Assembly: GCF_009363075.1 (NCBI RefSeq)
Contig: NZ_CP045293.1
Coordinates: 6,049,501-6,113,500 of the forward strand
DNA from: Paenibacillus guangzhouensis
GTDB taxonomy: Bacteria; Bacillota; Bacilli; Paenibacillales; Paenibacillaceae
Direction of reading: 5' to 3'
DNA: 64,000 nt
Shown here: positions 8,701 through 17,132 of the stretch, one piece after another
Numbering within the stretch: the stretch's first letter is position 1
How the letters are laid out: every line of letters begins with the position of its first letter
Program-made: the position numbers and the translations under genes
The notes under the pieces: generated by a model
Database searches by the model: none
What the model was told of the DNA's origin: nothing
What the model saw: only the letters and a program-made list of their open reading frames with translations

Positions 8701-9859
8701 TAAATTTAAGGGACAAGTGTACACAGGAAATCGTATCCTGTTTGCTATTGCGAACCCGGATGATGGCGTTATCGATCGCCATGATTTTGAGCCAGTACCG
8801 GCTAACTACAATCTTGAATTGGAATATGGTAAGCAAGTCTATAGAGGGAACTTCCCGACGAGGTTTGTTAAAGCTAGTTCCGTATACTGGTTAGATCCAG
8901 GTATGGCTGATGATATCAGCACAGGAATGGCTTATGATCCCATTATGTATGGTAATGATCCATTCCCGCTTAAGAATCAGAACGTTCCGTTCTTTTTCAT
9001 GCGAAGTGCTGATCGTGAGCTTGTGCCATCGAAGCCAGGTACACTAACGTTAAGCTATGATCCTACGATGACACAGGATGCAGGTCGATTAATTACGGTA
9101 TTCCGTTTCGACCCTGTTCTTAAGCAATGGGAGAACATTGGCGGCGTTGTCGATGAGAAGAAGCATGTTATCAAAGTGCCGTTCACTCGTTTTGGATATT
9201 ATGTTGTCGCTAAATTAGGCTATTCCTTCAATGACACAGTACTACATCCGTATGCACGTGATGCGATTGAGACAATCTTCGCAAAAGGCGTTATGAATGC
9301 TGTTGATCCATCAGGTATGTTTGGTGCGGATGAGTATGTTACACGTGCTGAATTTACACGCATGATTGTGCGCGCACTTGAGATTCCTTTGAATTATGAG
9401 GGTGATCCTAAGCACTTTACAGACATTCCAAGTAGTTTACAGAGTGTAAACCTCGATGGCTTGTGGGATTTCCGTTATATTGAGACTGCGGCACGTAAAG
9501 GGATTGTACGCGGCGTAGAACCCCAATATTTTGGAGCGGATCGTCATATTCTTAGACAGGATGCTGCCGTAATGATTGCCAAAGCATTGAATTTGAAATT
9601 AGAGACAGATCCAGTGAAGGTGAAAACCGCAGTGAATAAAGTGTTCCAAGATGGCGGTAAGATTGACTACTATGCACAGCCTTCTATTGCAGCAATTGCG
9701 AAGAAAAACTTCATTACTGGAATCCCAATTGACCCGACAAACCCTAAGAAAGGTTTCAATTTCCAACCGGATTCACGATTACTTCGTAGTGATGCAGCGA
9801 TTATTATTTCGCGAGTTATGGCTGATATGAAGAAACTGCCTAAAATTTACTCGAATTAA
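5795..9859 (+). CDS. Secreted SLH-domain cell-surface protein (1354 residues)
   Basis: The start is a TTG at 5795, eight bases after AAAGGAGG; this begins exactly at a signal peptide (KKILSIIMAIALLVALIP, cleavage near VEA). About 1100 residues of beta-rich repeats, probably Ig-like surface domains, follow. The C-terminal 210 residues form three SLH modules: the first has a normal TRAE motif, the second and third are degenerate (LRQD and LRSD). SLH modules bind pyruvylated SCWP, so this protein should be displayed on the wall. It stands alone between a sigma-D-like promoter and a terminator. The biological role of the large N-terminal part is unknown. Confidence 0.88.
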   Translation: MKKILSIIMAIALLVALIPIAPDRVEAAIDAHNFSFPNEQYKLDDAARIVNNERLTLNGTIHNVIGRTISYDVVQIYKKLKSGSTTEYEEVIVDSREGQTGNITLNGSSIQVFDIKLFPGLNRITFKGTQGTSSVEDSIYIEYRNAPMMYNLTATLNGNNFDVKEDSTTVVYSDATNGRTTADISITGNAPNAEKVTVTVNNKSWDYTVRSTDNWKFVASPVNIRKGKNILNIKVYNNNQVTETTREIAFYNGEVTFYDLNVTDGVNSGDLATNPNIAINPSNALKVTGKVIVPVVYTPPVPPATTGTYKPAVGNLTDAALKYSVDSAAYTDITSISTEIPGFTQDPSTKFMTLIFDAGLAGLSLDQPHTIQFSGWNFAKLPSPGTDLSGLMQFTLNDQGKSYIYDVNYLPGYTASTTVAELETMQGISMMNANMNSVPVGVEVLVGNPTGSDSVAVTKIVDNLGNTVPNTGYAAEMITGVPALYVYKTINGVEQRFQRIFLKITKLPTAGKMTLELTLNTNGSKKNIPVTLLYGPFVKYSSLFDGKIIKYDTTRTDALAFLIGELSSFSGQIFNVANTDEIRYSTTGTPAQLQSVFLYINNTLVELEGDATDKTKFKLKSGTDIEQKAFDALYKTGDNTIKFVFKTPKNTYEQTIKLTLIPTNLPVIPAPGTDGVFPYSTSYNTPKVNDPNFEKKGSVYMSKQAHMNIFGTFDFIDLGYDKNQVTAKLTSLAGGTALTNYKVKVTSPGEQDIVWTLANTFTAKQDGETFQTGSSVPGISVVYDYEQQNFSFVMLNHELPRDGSPKVYNIYVYNSGDNGPFASYRLEIQPIAIPYTIEKPKVEKRILNQNYVEVVISSPGAEKMTIQKKEAEKFMYDPDNDDTTANSFEAFRAMVYDLKPNKDNKIELVITKGKEVTKDSFTVKYVPTTIPGMQVMEQMKNSHKVFEGKLNLTFAKDTNLVRTDYNATDKFKGQVYTGNRILFAIANPDDGVIDRHDFEPVPANYNLELEYGKQVYRGNFPTRFVKASSVYWLDPGMADDISTGMAYDPIMYGNDPFPLKNQNVPFFFMRSADRELVPSKPGTLTLSYDPTMTQDAGRLITVFRFDPVLKQWENIGGVVDEKKHVIKVPFTRFGYYVVAKLGYSFNDTVLHPYARDAIETIFAKGVMNAVDPSGMFGADEYVTRAEFTRMIVRALEIPLNYEGDPKHFTDIPSSLQSVNLDGLWDFRYIETAARKGIVRGVEPQYFGADRHILRQDAAVMIAKALNLKLETDPVKVKTAVNKVFQDGGKIDYYAQPSIAAIAKKNFITGIPIDPTNPKKGFNFQPDSRLLRSDAAIIISRVMADMKKLPKIYSN

Positions 9860-9863
9860 AAGT

Positions 9864-9889
9864 AGGGAGCCTTGAGCTCCCTTTCTTTT
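9864..9889 (+). terminator. Intrinsic terminator after the SLH gene
   Basis: AGGGAGC and GCTCCCT pair around CTTGA, followed by TTTCTTTT. Confidence 0.88.
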
Positions 9890-9946
9890 GTTTAGTCATG
9901 AGTTGTTCTTTAATGTGGGGTTCAAAAGGAATTCTTTGGTGAGACT

Positions 9947-9975
9947 TTGTAATTTTGTTTACTTTGGGATACAAT
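9947..9975 (+). promoter_or_regulatory. Sigma-A-type promoter for the gene at 10006
   Basis: TTGTAA at 9947-9952, a 17-base spacer, TACAAT at 9970-9975; the start codon lies 31 bases further on. Confidence 0.55.
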
Positions 9976-10005
9976 AATTGAAAAACGACTAAGGGAGTTC
10001 GACAT

Positions 10006-10347
10006 ATGAATAAAATTTTGGCTAAACCGCAAGTGGATTATCAAAGAGCGAAAGCTAAATTTGAAGAAAAATCGCAAGTTATGCAGAAACGTATCGAAGA
10101 AACTCGCGTGTTGCGTGAGATTACACAAGAGGTTATGGAAGAACTTGTTCAAGAGACAGGTTTCCATGATGCGTTTAACGCACTGACCATTGCAGAAAAT
10201 GAACTGATTAGCTGGTCTCATACGACAATTAAACGTGAAAAAACTTACCTCGATAATAAGGATAGCTTTGATCGGATGTATCAGAACTTGGATTCCAATC
10301 CACAAGCTCGTGCTACAATCATTGATCTTGCGATGAGAATTCGATAA
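10006..10347 (+). CDS. Small helical protein of unknown function (113 residues)
   Basis: The ATG at 10006 follows AAGGGAG by a short gap. The product is highly charged and looks almost entirely alpha-helical, with coiled-coil-like stretches of Glu, Lys and Gln in residues 10-60. It has no signal peptide or membrane segment and is probably cytoplasmic. The length and helical pattern recall YlbF/YmcA-type small proteins, but I see no specific motif and do not assign it. It forms its own unit: a promoter just upstream and a strong terminator downstream separate it from the SLH genes on both sides. Confidence 0.75.
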   Translation: MNKILAKPQVDYQRAKAKFEEKSQVMQKRIEETRVLREITQEVMEELVQETGFHDAFNALTIAENELISWSHTTIKREKTYLDNKDSFDRMYQNLDSNPQARATIIDLAMRIR

Positions 10348-10379
10348 TATTCGTGACGTTATATTGTATTGATATTTCA

Positions 10380-10406
10380 AAAGACACCTAATAAGGTGTC
10401 TTTTTT
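10380..10406 (+). terminator. Intrinsic terminator after the 113-residue protein gene
   Basis: AAAGACACCT and AGGTGTCTTT pair around AATA, ending in a run of six T. Confidence 0.9.
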
Positions 10407-10440
10407 ATTCTTTGGATATTTACAGTTTTTGCATGATGAC

Positions 10441-10467
10441 GTTAGTATATCAACATGATATACTAAC
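10441..10467 (+). repeat. Perfect 11-bp inverted repeat, 5-base loop
   Basis: GTTAGTATATC, loop AACAT, then GATATACTAAC. The next T run begins only after 10 bases, so this is a poor terminator and a better candidate for a protein-binding site. Confidence 0.5.
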
Positions 10468-10679
10468 AACCGTGTCTTTTTTATATGGCAAATGTTGATG
10501 TAGAGCCTGATAGCAAGTTTCGAATATCTTTTGAAATTTTTTTTTTAAGAAACCGCAACTTTTTAGAAACTCAGACGTCTAACATTATGTGAATACAACA
10601 GAGTGACAATAAATCGACTCTAGTTTCGCACAACAGTCATATTTTGACAAAATAATAGGGTAAGATTTGAAAATATGCC

Positions 10680-10708
10680 TTTACGGCACTATAACCGCAT
10701 TGTATAAT
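10680..10708 (+). promoter_or_regulatory. Promoter of the major S-layer gene
   Basis: TTTACG at 10680-10685, 17 bases, TATAAT at 10703-10708. This gives an untranslated leader of roughly 190 bases to the ATG at 10904. A separate TTGACA at 10644 has no -10 box at a proper distance. Confidence 0.6.
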
Positions 10709-10812
10709 GTTAAAGTGGGTTCATATCTACATCTATTTACCATGTTAATGTTTACTAGTTTCTGTGACTAACAGGTTACAGACATGAATTATAGGAATTT
10801 TGCTCAACTCGA

Positions 10813-10834
10813 GGAAGGGGGTGAATCGGCGATG
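10813..10834 (+). promoter_or_regulatory. Second in-frame ribosome binding site and start of the S-layer gene
   Basis: GGAAGGGGGTG at 10813-10823, eight bases, then ATG at 10832 in frame with the ATG at 10904. Cell wall protein genes of Brevibacillus brevis also carry two tandem in-frame starts. Confidence 0.5.
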
Positions 10835-10903
10835 AGTAACAAGAGCTACAATTTATCTAAATCTTATAAAGTGAAAGATATTCAAGGAGGAGAAACAAAG
10901 GTT

Positions 10904-13852
10904 ATGAAGAAATTTTTAACTATCGCATTATCCACAGCAATGGCATTCTCGATGTTCGCATCTGTAGCATTTGGTGCAGAAAAAGAACTTACAACACAAG
11001 ATAAATACGATGCACTTACTAAAGCAGGCATCTTCGAAGGCTTTAAAGACGGTACTGCAGGTCTTGATCAAAACATGACTCGTGCTCAATTCGCGAAAGT
11101 AGTTGCTAAACTTCTTTCTCTTGAAGATGATGCAGCAACAGCTACATCGAAGTATGTTGATGTTAAAGCTAACAACTGGGCAGCTCCATTCATCGGTTCT
11201 GTATCCAAAGCAGGGTTGATGGAAGGTTCGAAAAACCAAAAAGGTCAAGTAGCATTTGATTTCAACGGTAATGTAACTGTTGAGCAAATGGCTAAAGTCC
11301 TTGTAATTGCATTGAAACTTGAAGTTCCTGCAACAGCTGAAAACGGCGCTTCCGCATGGGCTAAAGGTTATGTTGATGCAGCTGTTAAAGCTGGATTGAT
11401 CCCTGCAAATGCTAACTTCAAAGCAGCTGCTACTCGTGAGCAATTGGTAATCGCTGCTTACACAGCAAGCGTTGAAATCGAGAAAGCAAAAGTTTCTTAT
11501 GAAGTAAAAGTTGTTGATGCTAACAACATCCAAGTAACATTCTCTGATGCAAAAGACAAACCAGAATCCTTCAAGCTTGAAAAAGCTCTTGAAGCTAACA
11601 AAGAAAACACTGTAACAGTTAAACGTGCAAATGGCCAAGAGAAAACTCTTAAGTTCACTTGGACGATCACTGCTGCAACTAAAGTTGAATCTGTGAAAGC
11701 AGACAACTTGAAAGAAATCCTAGTAACTTTCGATGGCGAAGTTGATGCAAAAACTGCTGGCGCTAAAGAAAACTATGATATCAAGAACAAAGATGAATCA
11801 ATCAAGAGCGTAACAGTAGCTGACGACAAAAAGTCTGCTTTGATCTTGCTTGACGAAGGTGATGCTTCCACATTGACTAACCAAAAAGAAGCAACATTAA
11901 AAGTAAGCAATGTTTATAACAGCGACAAATCTAAAACTCTTAGCGCTGAAGTTAAATTCACACCAGTTGATGTGAAAACTCCAGAAGTTAAAGAAGTTGT
12001 AGGTTTGGGAACTAAAGCATTCAAAGTTGTATTCTCAGAGCCAGTTAAAAAAGCTGGAATCTATGCAACTAACAACTTTAAAGTTGATGGCAAAACAATT
12101 GTTGCAACAGTAGAATACAAATATCCAAACATTGCAATTGTAACTACTGATTTGGCTGTTGGTGACCACAAGTTGACTGTTAGCAATGTTGAAGACTTCT
12201 CTGGTCTTAAAGTGATTCCGCTTGAAAAAGAATTTAAAGTAGCTGTTGATACTGAAGCTCCTCAAATCGTTTCCGCTAAAACGAATGATTTGAAAGAAGT
12301 TACACTTGAATTTAACGAAACAGTTAAATCTGTGAGCAAAGCTTACCATAATGTAACTGCTAATGGTGGCACAATTACAGAAATTTCTGACAATAAAGTT
12401 ACAGTTACATTTGCTAACCCAATGAATTTCAACGAGAATACAATCTTTGTTGAAGGTGTAACGGACTACAGTGGTAACAGTGCTAACCGTGAAGTGAAAG
12501 TGACTCCAACGTTGGATACTGAAAGACCAACTGTTGCAAAAGCAGAATTGAAACAAGATGATACTTCAAAATATCACAAATTAGTGATTGAATTGAGCAA
12601 ATCTGTTGATAAAGACTCTGCAGAAACAGCGAAGAACTACACTTTGAAAAAATCCGACGGTAAAGCTGCAAGTGCAGTAGGTCTGAATGCTGATGGACAT
12701 CCAGTATTGAAGCCGGTTTACGATGCTAGCAAAAAGACAGTAACAATTGATCTTGCAAGTAAATTGGATGAAGCAACTTACACTCTAGAAGTGAACAGCA
12801 TCAAAGATACTGCTTATGTTCCTAATACTATGTTGCCATTCACAACTACTGTATCTGCATCTGTAGTTAAAGAAAACGGAATTTCCAGAGTATGGGTTAA
12901 TGAAAGCAGTTCGAATAATGAAGCATATGTATATGTTCAATACAAGAAACCAGTAAACAGTGATAGTGCACGTGATACTGCTAAATACACAATCGCTGGT
13001 CAAAAATTAGCATCTGGTGCTTATATTGACTTGGTAACTGCAGATACAGTTCGTATTACTACTCCTAAAACAGTAGATGGTAAAGCTGTTGCTTTGAAAG
13101 GCACTCTTACAGCAACTCTAATTCAAGATGCTAACGGTGATTACATTGTTGGTAAAGATAACTACATCTTGAGTAAAGAAATCGGTGAAAGCACAATTGC
13201 TTTGGACACTGATTCCGTTAAGGCGACTTCTCAAGAAAAATTAGAACTTAAGTTCGATGGAAAAATTACTTCTGTTGACAGAACTGACTTTATTGTTACT
13301 GTAGGTGCAACTGAGGCTACTTACAAAACTTACAAACCAACAGCTGCAAGCATCAGCTCTGATGGTTCTACAATTTCCCTTGAGTTCAAAGATTCTGCTA
13401 AACTCCCAGCTGATATGTCTACTGCAACAATCTCGACGATCAGCACAAATACTCAAGATGGATTTGGTTCTAAAATTGCTGTAATCAGCAAAGCTAAAGT
13501 TACTGATAATATTGCACCTGAAATTGATGGTGGATTAACAGTGAAATCTGTAACTGGTGCTACTTATTACGAGATTTCATTCACAGCAACTGAAGGTCTA
13601 GTTAATCACAACACAGCTAACCTTAATACTTTGTTCACTGTTAAGATCGGTGACAAAGAAGCAACAGTTGGTAAAGATCAAGTAGTTGTTGATGGAAACA
13701 AAGTAACAATTTATGCAACTCCAGCTAAAGATGTTGATCAGAAAGTATTCAGTGTAGTATTTGACGGAGCAGCAAATGCTAGAGTTAAAGCTATTACTGA
13801 CAACAGCGGAGAAAATGCACTTAAAGGATTTAACGAAGCAGTTGTTAAATAA
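10904..13852 (+). CDS. Probable major S-layer protein with N-terminal SLH modules
   Basis: The product from the ATG at 10904 has 982 residues: a signal peptide (MKKFLTIALSTAMAFS, cleavage near AFGA), three N-terminal SLH modules over about residues 25-195 (TRAQ, TVEQ and TREQ in the key positions), then a long array of beta-sandwich domains with calcium-type acidic loops. Codon use is strongly biased towards a few codons, like the flagellin gene, which suggests very high expression. The long leader, its own promoter and strong terminator fit a main S-layer gene. AAGGAGG lies 13 bases before the ATG. A second in-frame ATG at 10832 with a better placed ribosome site would add 24 residues before the signal peptide. 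Confidence 0.9.
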   Translation: MKKFLTIALSTAMAFSMFASVAFGAEKELTTQDKYDALTKAGIFEGFKDGTAGLDQNMTRAQFAKVVAKLLSLEDDAATATSKYVDVKANNWAAPFIGSVSKAGLMEGSKNQKGQVAFDFNGNVTVEQMAKVLVIALKLEVPATAENGASAWAKGYVDAAVKAGLIPANANFKAAATREQLVIAAYTASVEIEKAKVSYEVKVVDANNIQVTFSDAKDKPESFKLEKALEANKENTVTVKRANGQEKTLKFTWTITAATKVESVKADNLKEILVTFDGEVDAKTAGAKENYDIKNKDESIKSVTVADDKKSALILLDEGDASTLTNQKEATLKVSNVYNSDKSKTLSAEVKFTPVDVKTPEVKEVVGLGTKAFKVVFSEPVKKAGIYATNNFKVDGKTIVATVEYKYPNIAIVTTDLAVGDHKLTVSNVEDFSGLKVIPLEKEFKVAVDTEAPQIVSAKTNDLKEVTLEFNETVKSVSKAYHNVTANGGTITEISDNKVTVTFANPMNFNENTIFVEGVTDYSGNSANREVKVTPTLDTERPTVAKAELKQDDTSKYHKLVIELSKSVDKDSAETAKNYTLKKSDGKAASAVGLNADGHPVLKPVYDASKKTVTIDLASKLDEATYTLEVNSIKDTAYVPNTMLPFTTTVSASVVKENGISRVWVNESSSNNEAYVYVQYKKPVNSDSARDTAKYTIAGQKLASGAYIDLVTADTVRITTPKTVDGKAVALKGTLTATLIQDANGDYIVGKDNYILSKEIGESTIALDTDSVKATSQEKLELKFDGKITSVDRTDFIVTVGATEATYKTYKPTAASISSDGSTISLEFKDSAKLPADMSTATISTISTNTQDGFGSKIAVISKAKVTDNIAPEIDGGLTVKSVTGATYYEISFTATEGLVNHNTANLNTLFTVKIGDKEATVGKDQVVVDGNKVTIYATPAKDVDQKVFSVVFDGAANARVKAITDNSGENALKGFNEAVVK

Positions 13853-13862
13853 TAAGTGAACT

Positions 13863-13896
13863 AAAAGAAGGAGCTTAAGCTCCTTCTTTTTTTTGT
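13863..13896 (+). terminator. Intrinsic terminator after the S-layer gene
   Basis: A 12-bp perfect stem, AAAAGAAGGAGC and its complement around TTAA, followed by a long T run. Confidence 0.93.
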
Positions 13897-14030
13897 TTTT
13901 TTGTAAAAAATAATCAATCGGATAAATGTAACATAAACGAAACTTTCTGCCTCTGAGAATCGTTTAATATATAATATATAACATCTAAGTCAGGTATAGA
14001 GTTAGTGTGAATAAAAGGAGGCAAATGAAA

Positions 14031-16553
14031 TTGCATAGATCTAAGAAGTTGATTATGGTGCTGACTTTAGCAATGGTAGTAAGTCAGATGGGCACAATTA
14101 CATCGTTTGCAGCACAGGACGCTAGTAAGCCAAAAACGGATTCAGGAAAAGTAACGACTAAGACAAATACTATAGCAGAATTATCTAGTGTGAAATCAAT
14201 CAATATTTCTTCAAAAAGTTCTGTTAAACTTACAGATCTCAATATTTTATCTCAAGACAATGAAAATATACTTACATATACACTTACATATACCAATATG
14301 GATAAGAAGGATATATCCCTTATTGATTATTGGTCTAAAGTGAAAACGAAGTCAGGGACTGCTTATTCAAGTAATATCCTTGCAAAAGATAAAGACAAGA
14401 AAAAAGTATCCGCGCAATCATCACTAACCATTACTTATTATGCGAAAATCGGGAAGGTCACCAAACCATCTGATCTTGTAATAGAATTAGTCAAATGGGA
14501 CTTCAGCATGGCAAATTACGAAAAGAAATTAGGTCAGTATGTTATACCTGATGCTGTAAAAGTTGAAACATTACCGGGTAGTAGTAAGACGATTAGAGCA
14601 AATGATATCCCAATAAAAACAAAAATAGAATCATCCAGTATTTATACGACTAAAGATTATTCATATTTATCTATTGGACTTAATTTTCTGAATCAAGGAT
14701 ATAAAGTTTTAGAAGATCCTAAATTTAAGTTTGTTGTGAAGTCAGCTGAAGGTTTTAACTACCCTGTAGAACTGGATCCTTCCAGTGTAGATTACAAGAT
14801 TCAACCTCAAGGAAGCAAAATATTGAATTTAATGATACGAATTCCAGCAAGTATTAAAACTGATAAGTTACAATTACAGATTATTCAAGATGACGAAACA
14901 TCCAAATTGTCATTACCAATCGCCACATATCAATTAGCACAGATGAAAAAAGAAAATATTGAGGGAAGTCAAGGCGATCTCCGATCGATTAATGTTGGAA
15001 ATACAAAAATAAATGTGCAAATAAATTCATCATGGGTAACAAGCGGTAAAAATAATAATGAAATCACTGCAACAATGGAATTTACGAACAATGGCAGCCA
15101 AGCAATTACTCTTCCTAAATATGAATTTAGTTTCATAACAAGGGATGGGTACTCATATCCAATCACTACTAAGGCCTTAGACAATGTTACTATTGCTCCT
15201 TTAGGGAAAAAAGCAATAAAATTGTCTGCAGAAATACCATCTCAACTGAATACAACAGATATGCAAATCGCCATTAATCAGTCAAAAGATACAACGCAAA
15301 AAGAAAGTAATATTACTTATCCAATTGCGATATTTAAACTACCTGCATTAACTGTGAATGATAATACAATTGGAAAAGAATATACGGTAGAAACTGCAAA
15401 TAGTACACTCGGAGTAACATTAAGTTCTGTCCAACGTTTACCATGGATTGATGGAGATATTGTTTCAGCAAAAATATCGATAAGAAACTATCGATACGAT
15501 TCTGTTGAATTACCAAAATTAGATGGAATGTTGAAATTTGATAATATTAAAGCCACAGATGGCACAAAATTGGTGCAAACAAATACAACATTACTATTGG
15601 GAGCTAATCAAACAATAGATACCTACATCGTAACGAAAGTTCCGTATGGTATGGATTTTAGACAACTTCAGGTCTTCCTCATGGAGAAATTATCTGATGA
15701 TAATTCAACAGAGATCATCCAAATATCAAATAATGGATCGATATCAGGTCTTCCTGTAATTAAAAACGGTGATTCTAATGAATTATCAACTCAAGGAAGA
15801 AGAGCAGAAGTTAAAGTTAGGAAATCTTCGTTATACCCAGGTTCTGGTTCTAATATTGTTTATTCTGAAGTAGAAATGAAAAATCTAGAAGAGAGACAAG
15901 CTGCTCTTTCTCAGTTAACTGGATATTTTAAATCTAAAGATGGTCAATATTTTAAAGCAAATGTTACACAAGTTGAAAATGCAACAAGTCCTTCTGCTAA
16001 GAATCTTGTAACCTTCTGGGCGAAAGTTCCTAGAAGCCTAGATGTAGCTGGTATGCAACTAGTTGCGGGAGAGAGCGTTACAGATAATAAGTTTACTCCT
16101 ATTAAGGGAGAAGCAACAGGCTATGTAAACGCGGCTGCTTATGAACTCGTCCAAAGTGCGAATGAATATAAAAGCTCATTATCAAATATTGAATTATTCC
16201 CATATAAGTTCACTGCTACTAATATCGCAGGATATACATCTGGTTCATCTATTAGTCTAAATATGAATTATAATTTAGAACGGAACAGTGAATATGAAAT
16301 GGGAACATTTGATCACAAACTTATTGTAGAGATTCTTGATTCAACTGGTCGTTCCTCGGAAAGAGAACTCACTTTAGAAAATGATTTAAAACTTGGAAAT
16401 GGAAAGTCAATTACTATGAATTTCGACGGCTATGATACTGATAGAAAAAATAATAGTTACTTCACAATCGTTTTATACGATCAGTTCCAAGGGCAACGGA
16501 TCAAATTGGCAAGTCAATCGTATTATTTTATAAATAAGAACAATAATGAATAA
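14031..16553 (+). CDS. AT-rich secreted protein built of about six tandem beta-sandwich modules
   Basis: AAAGGAGG at 14014-14021 is nine bases before the TTG at 14031, which I prefer; the ATG at 14025 is only three bases away. The 840-residue product has a signal peptide (residues 1-28, ending SFAA) and no SLH, LPXTG or C-terminal membrane segment. By eye it consists of about six related modules of 120-140 residues, each with a strand pattern around a dGxxYp turn, a line such as IPASIKTDKLQLQI, IPSQLNTTDMQIAI, VPYGMDFRQLQVFL or VPRSLDVAGMQLVA, and often a closing YPIAIFKLP. This resembles secreted FxLYD/DUF4352-like beta domains. Function unknown. The gene is clearly richer in A and T than its neighbours. 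Confidence 0.75.
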   Translation: MHRSKKLIMVLTLAMVVSQMGTITSFAAQDASKPKTDSGKVTTKTNTIAELSSVKSINISSKSSVKLTDLNILSQDNENILTYTLTYTNMDKKDISLIDYWSKVKTKSGTAYSSNILAKDKDKKKVSAQSSLTITYYAKIGKVTKPSDLVIELVKWDFSMANYEKKLGQYVIPDAVKVETLPGSSKTIRANDIPIKTKIESSSIYTTKDYSYLSIGLNFLNQGYKVLEDPKFKFVVKSAEGFNYPVELDPSSVDYKIQPQGSKILNLMIRIPASIKTDKLQLQIIQDDETSKLSLPIATYQLAQMKKENIEGSQGDLRSINVGNTKINVQINSSWVTSGKNNNEITATMEFTNNGSQAITLPKYEFSFITRDGYSYPITTKALDNVTIAPLGKKAIKLSAEIPSQLNTTDMQIAINQSKDTTQKESNITYPIAIFKLPALTVNDNTIGKEYTVETANSTLGVTLSSVQRLPWIDGDIVSAKISIRNYRYDSVELPKLDGMLKFDNIKATDGTKLVQTNTTLLLGANQTIDTYIVTKVPYGMDFRQLQVFLMEKLSDDNSTEIIQISNNGSISGLPVIKNGDSNELSTQGRRAEVKVRKSSLYPGSGSNIVYSEVEMKNLEERQAALSQLTGYFKSKDGQYFKANVTQVENATSPSAKNLVTFWAKVPRSLDVAGMQLVAGESVTDNKFTPIKGEATGYVNAAAYELVQSANEYKSSLSNIELFPYKFTATNIAGYTSGSSISLNMNYNLERNSEYEMGTFDHKLIVEILDSTGRSSERELTLENDLKLGNGKSITMNFDGYDTDRKNNSYFTIVLYDQFQGQRIKLASQSYYFINKNNNE

Positions 16554-16569
16554 ATTTAGGAGAAACACC

Positions 16570-17082
16570 ATGAACAAACCCCAAAAATATGCTTTCAGCA
16601 TCGCAATGTTAGCTAGTGCCATTCTACTAGGTAGCGTAATATCAACGAACGCAGACGGAGCCACAGTCAGTGGCTCCCAGCCGGGCTCTGTGGACGATCC
16701 AGTAGTGACGAAGAGTTATGTCGATGAGCAGGTCCAGAAGCTCGTAGCGGCTGAGCTAACGAAGCAGACAGGTGGAGGCGGCAAGGACGTGGATAAGAAC
16801 GTCGAGAGCAGCGAATTGAAAGTCGTGACGATAAAGAGCGGCGAGAAGCTCATAGCCAAGGCAGGAGCGGAATTTATTGTACGAGCTGGTAAAGCAGTGG
16901 TATACAGTCCAGATGCGAATGGAATATCTGACCTGACAGATGGTAAAGATATTTCCAATGAGCAAGCTGTCGTCAACAATCATTTGCTGCTATTTCCGCG
17001 GGATGGACGCGGTGTGATGCCCGATGCGAAGCAGAAGAACGGTCTTACCGTGATGGTACGAGGCGGATACGAAATTAAATAA
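16570..17082 (+). CDS. Small secreted protein of unknown function (170 residues)
   Basis: I start it at the ATG at 16570, seven bases after AGGAG; an earlier in-frame ATG at 16546 overlaps the previous gene and lacks a ribosome site. A signal peptide or N-terminal anchor spans about residues 6-30 (AFSIAMLASAILLGSVIS). A short helical linker with SYVDEQVQKLVAAEL is followed by a glycine-rich, probably beta domain of about 80 residues. No wall-binding motif is seen. It lies 16 bases after the six-module protein gene and is probably co-transcribed, although base composition changes abruptly to normal here. Confidence 0.65.
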   Translation: MNKPQKYAFSIAMLASAILLGSVISTNADGATVSGSQPGSVDDPVVTKSYVDEQVQKLVAAELTKQTGGGGKDVDKNVESSELKVVTIKSGEKLIAKAGAEFIVRAGKAVVYSPDANGISDLTDGKDISNEQAVVNNHLLLFPRDGRGVMPDAKQKNGLTVMVRGGYEIK

Positions 17083-17095
17083 GTGAGGCATACTA
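17065..17095 (+). promoter_or_regulatory. Possible forespore (sigma-G type) promoter for the SASP gene
   Basis: CATACTA at 17089-17095 matches the sigma-F/G -10 pattern CATWHTA; GGATA at 17065-17069, 19 bases upstream, is an imperfect -35. Confidence 0.35.
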
Positions 17096-17132
17096 AAGCT
17101 GCAACTGAATCCACTACGGAGGTGTAGCTTAG

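Larger units (their letters stand above)
10407..10903 (+). other. Long non-coding leader region of the major S-layer gene
   Basis: About 500 bases with no independent gene. It holds a perfect 11-bp inverted repeat (GTTAGTATATC at 10441-10451 and its complement at 10457-10467), a T-rich stretch near 10540, a sigma-A promoter at 10680-10708, a weak hairpin around 10760-10780, and an upstream in-frame ribosome site with ATG at 10832. Such long leaders are common before S-layer genes. Confidence 0.6.
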
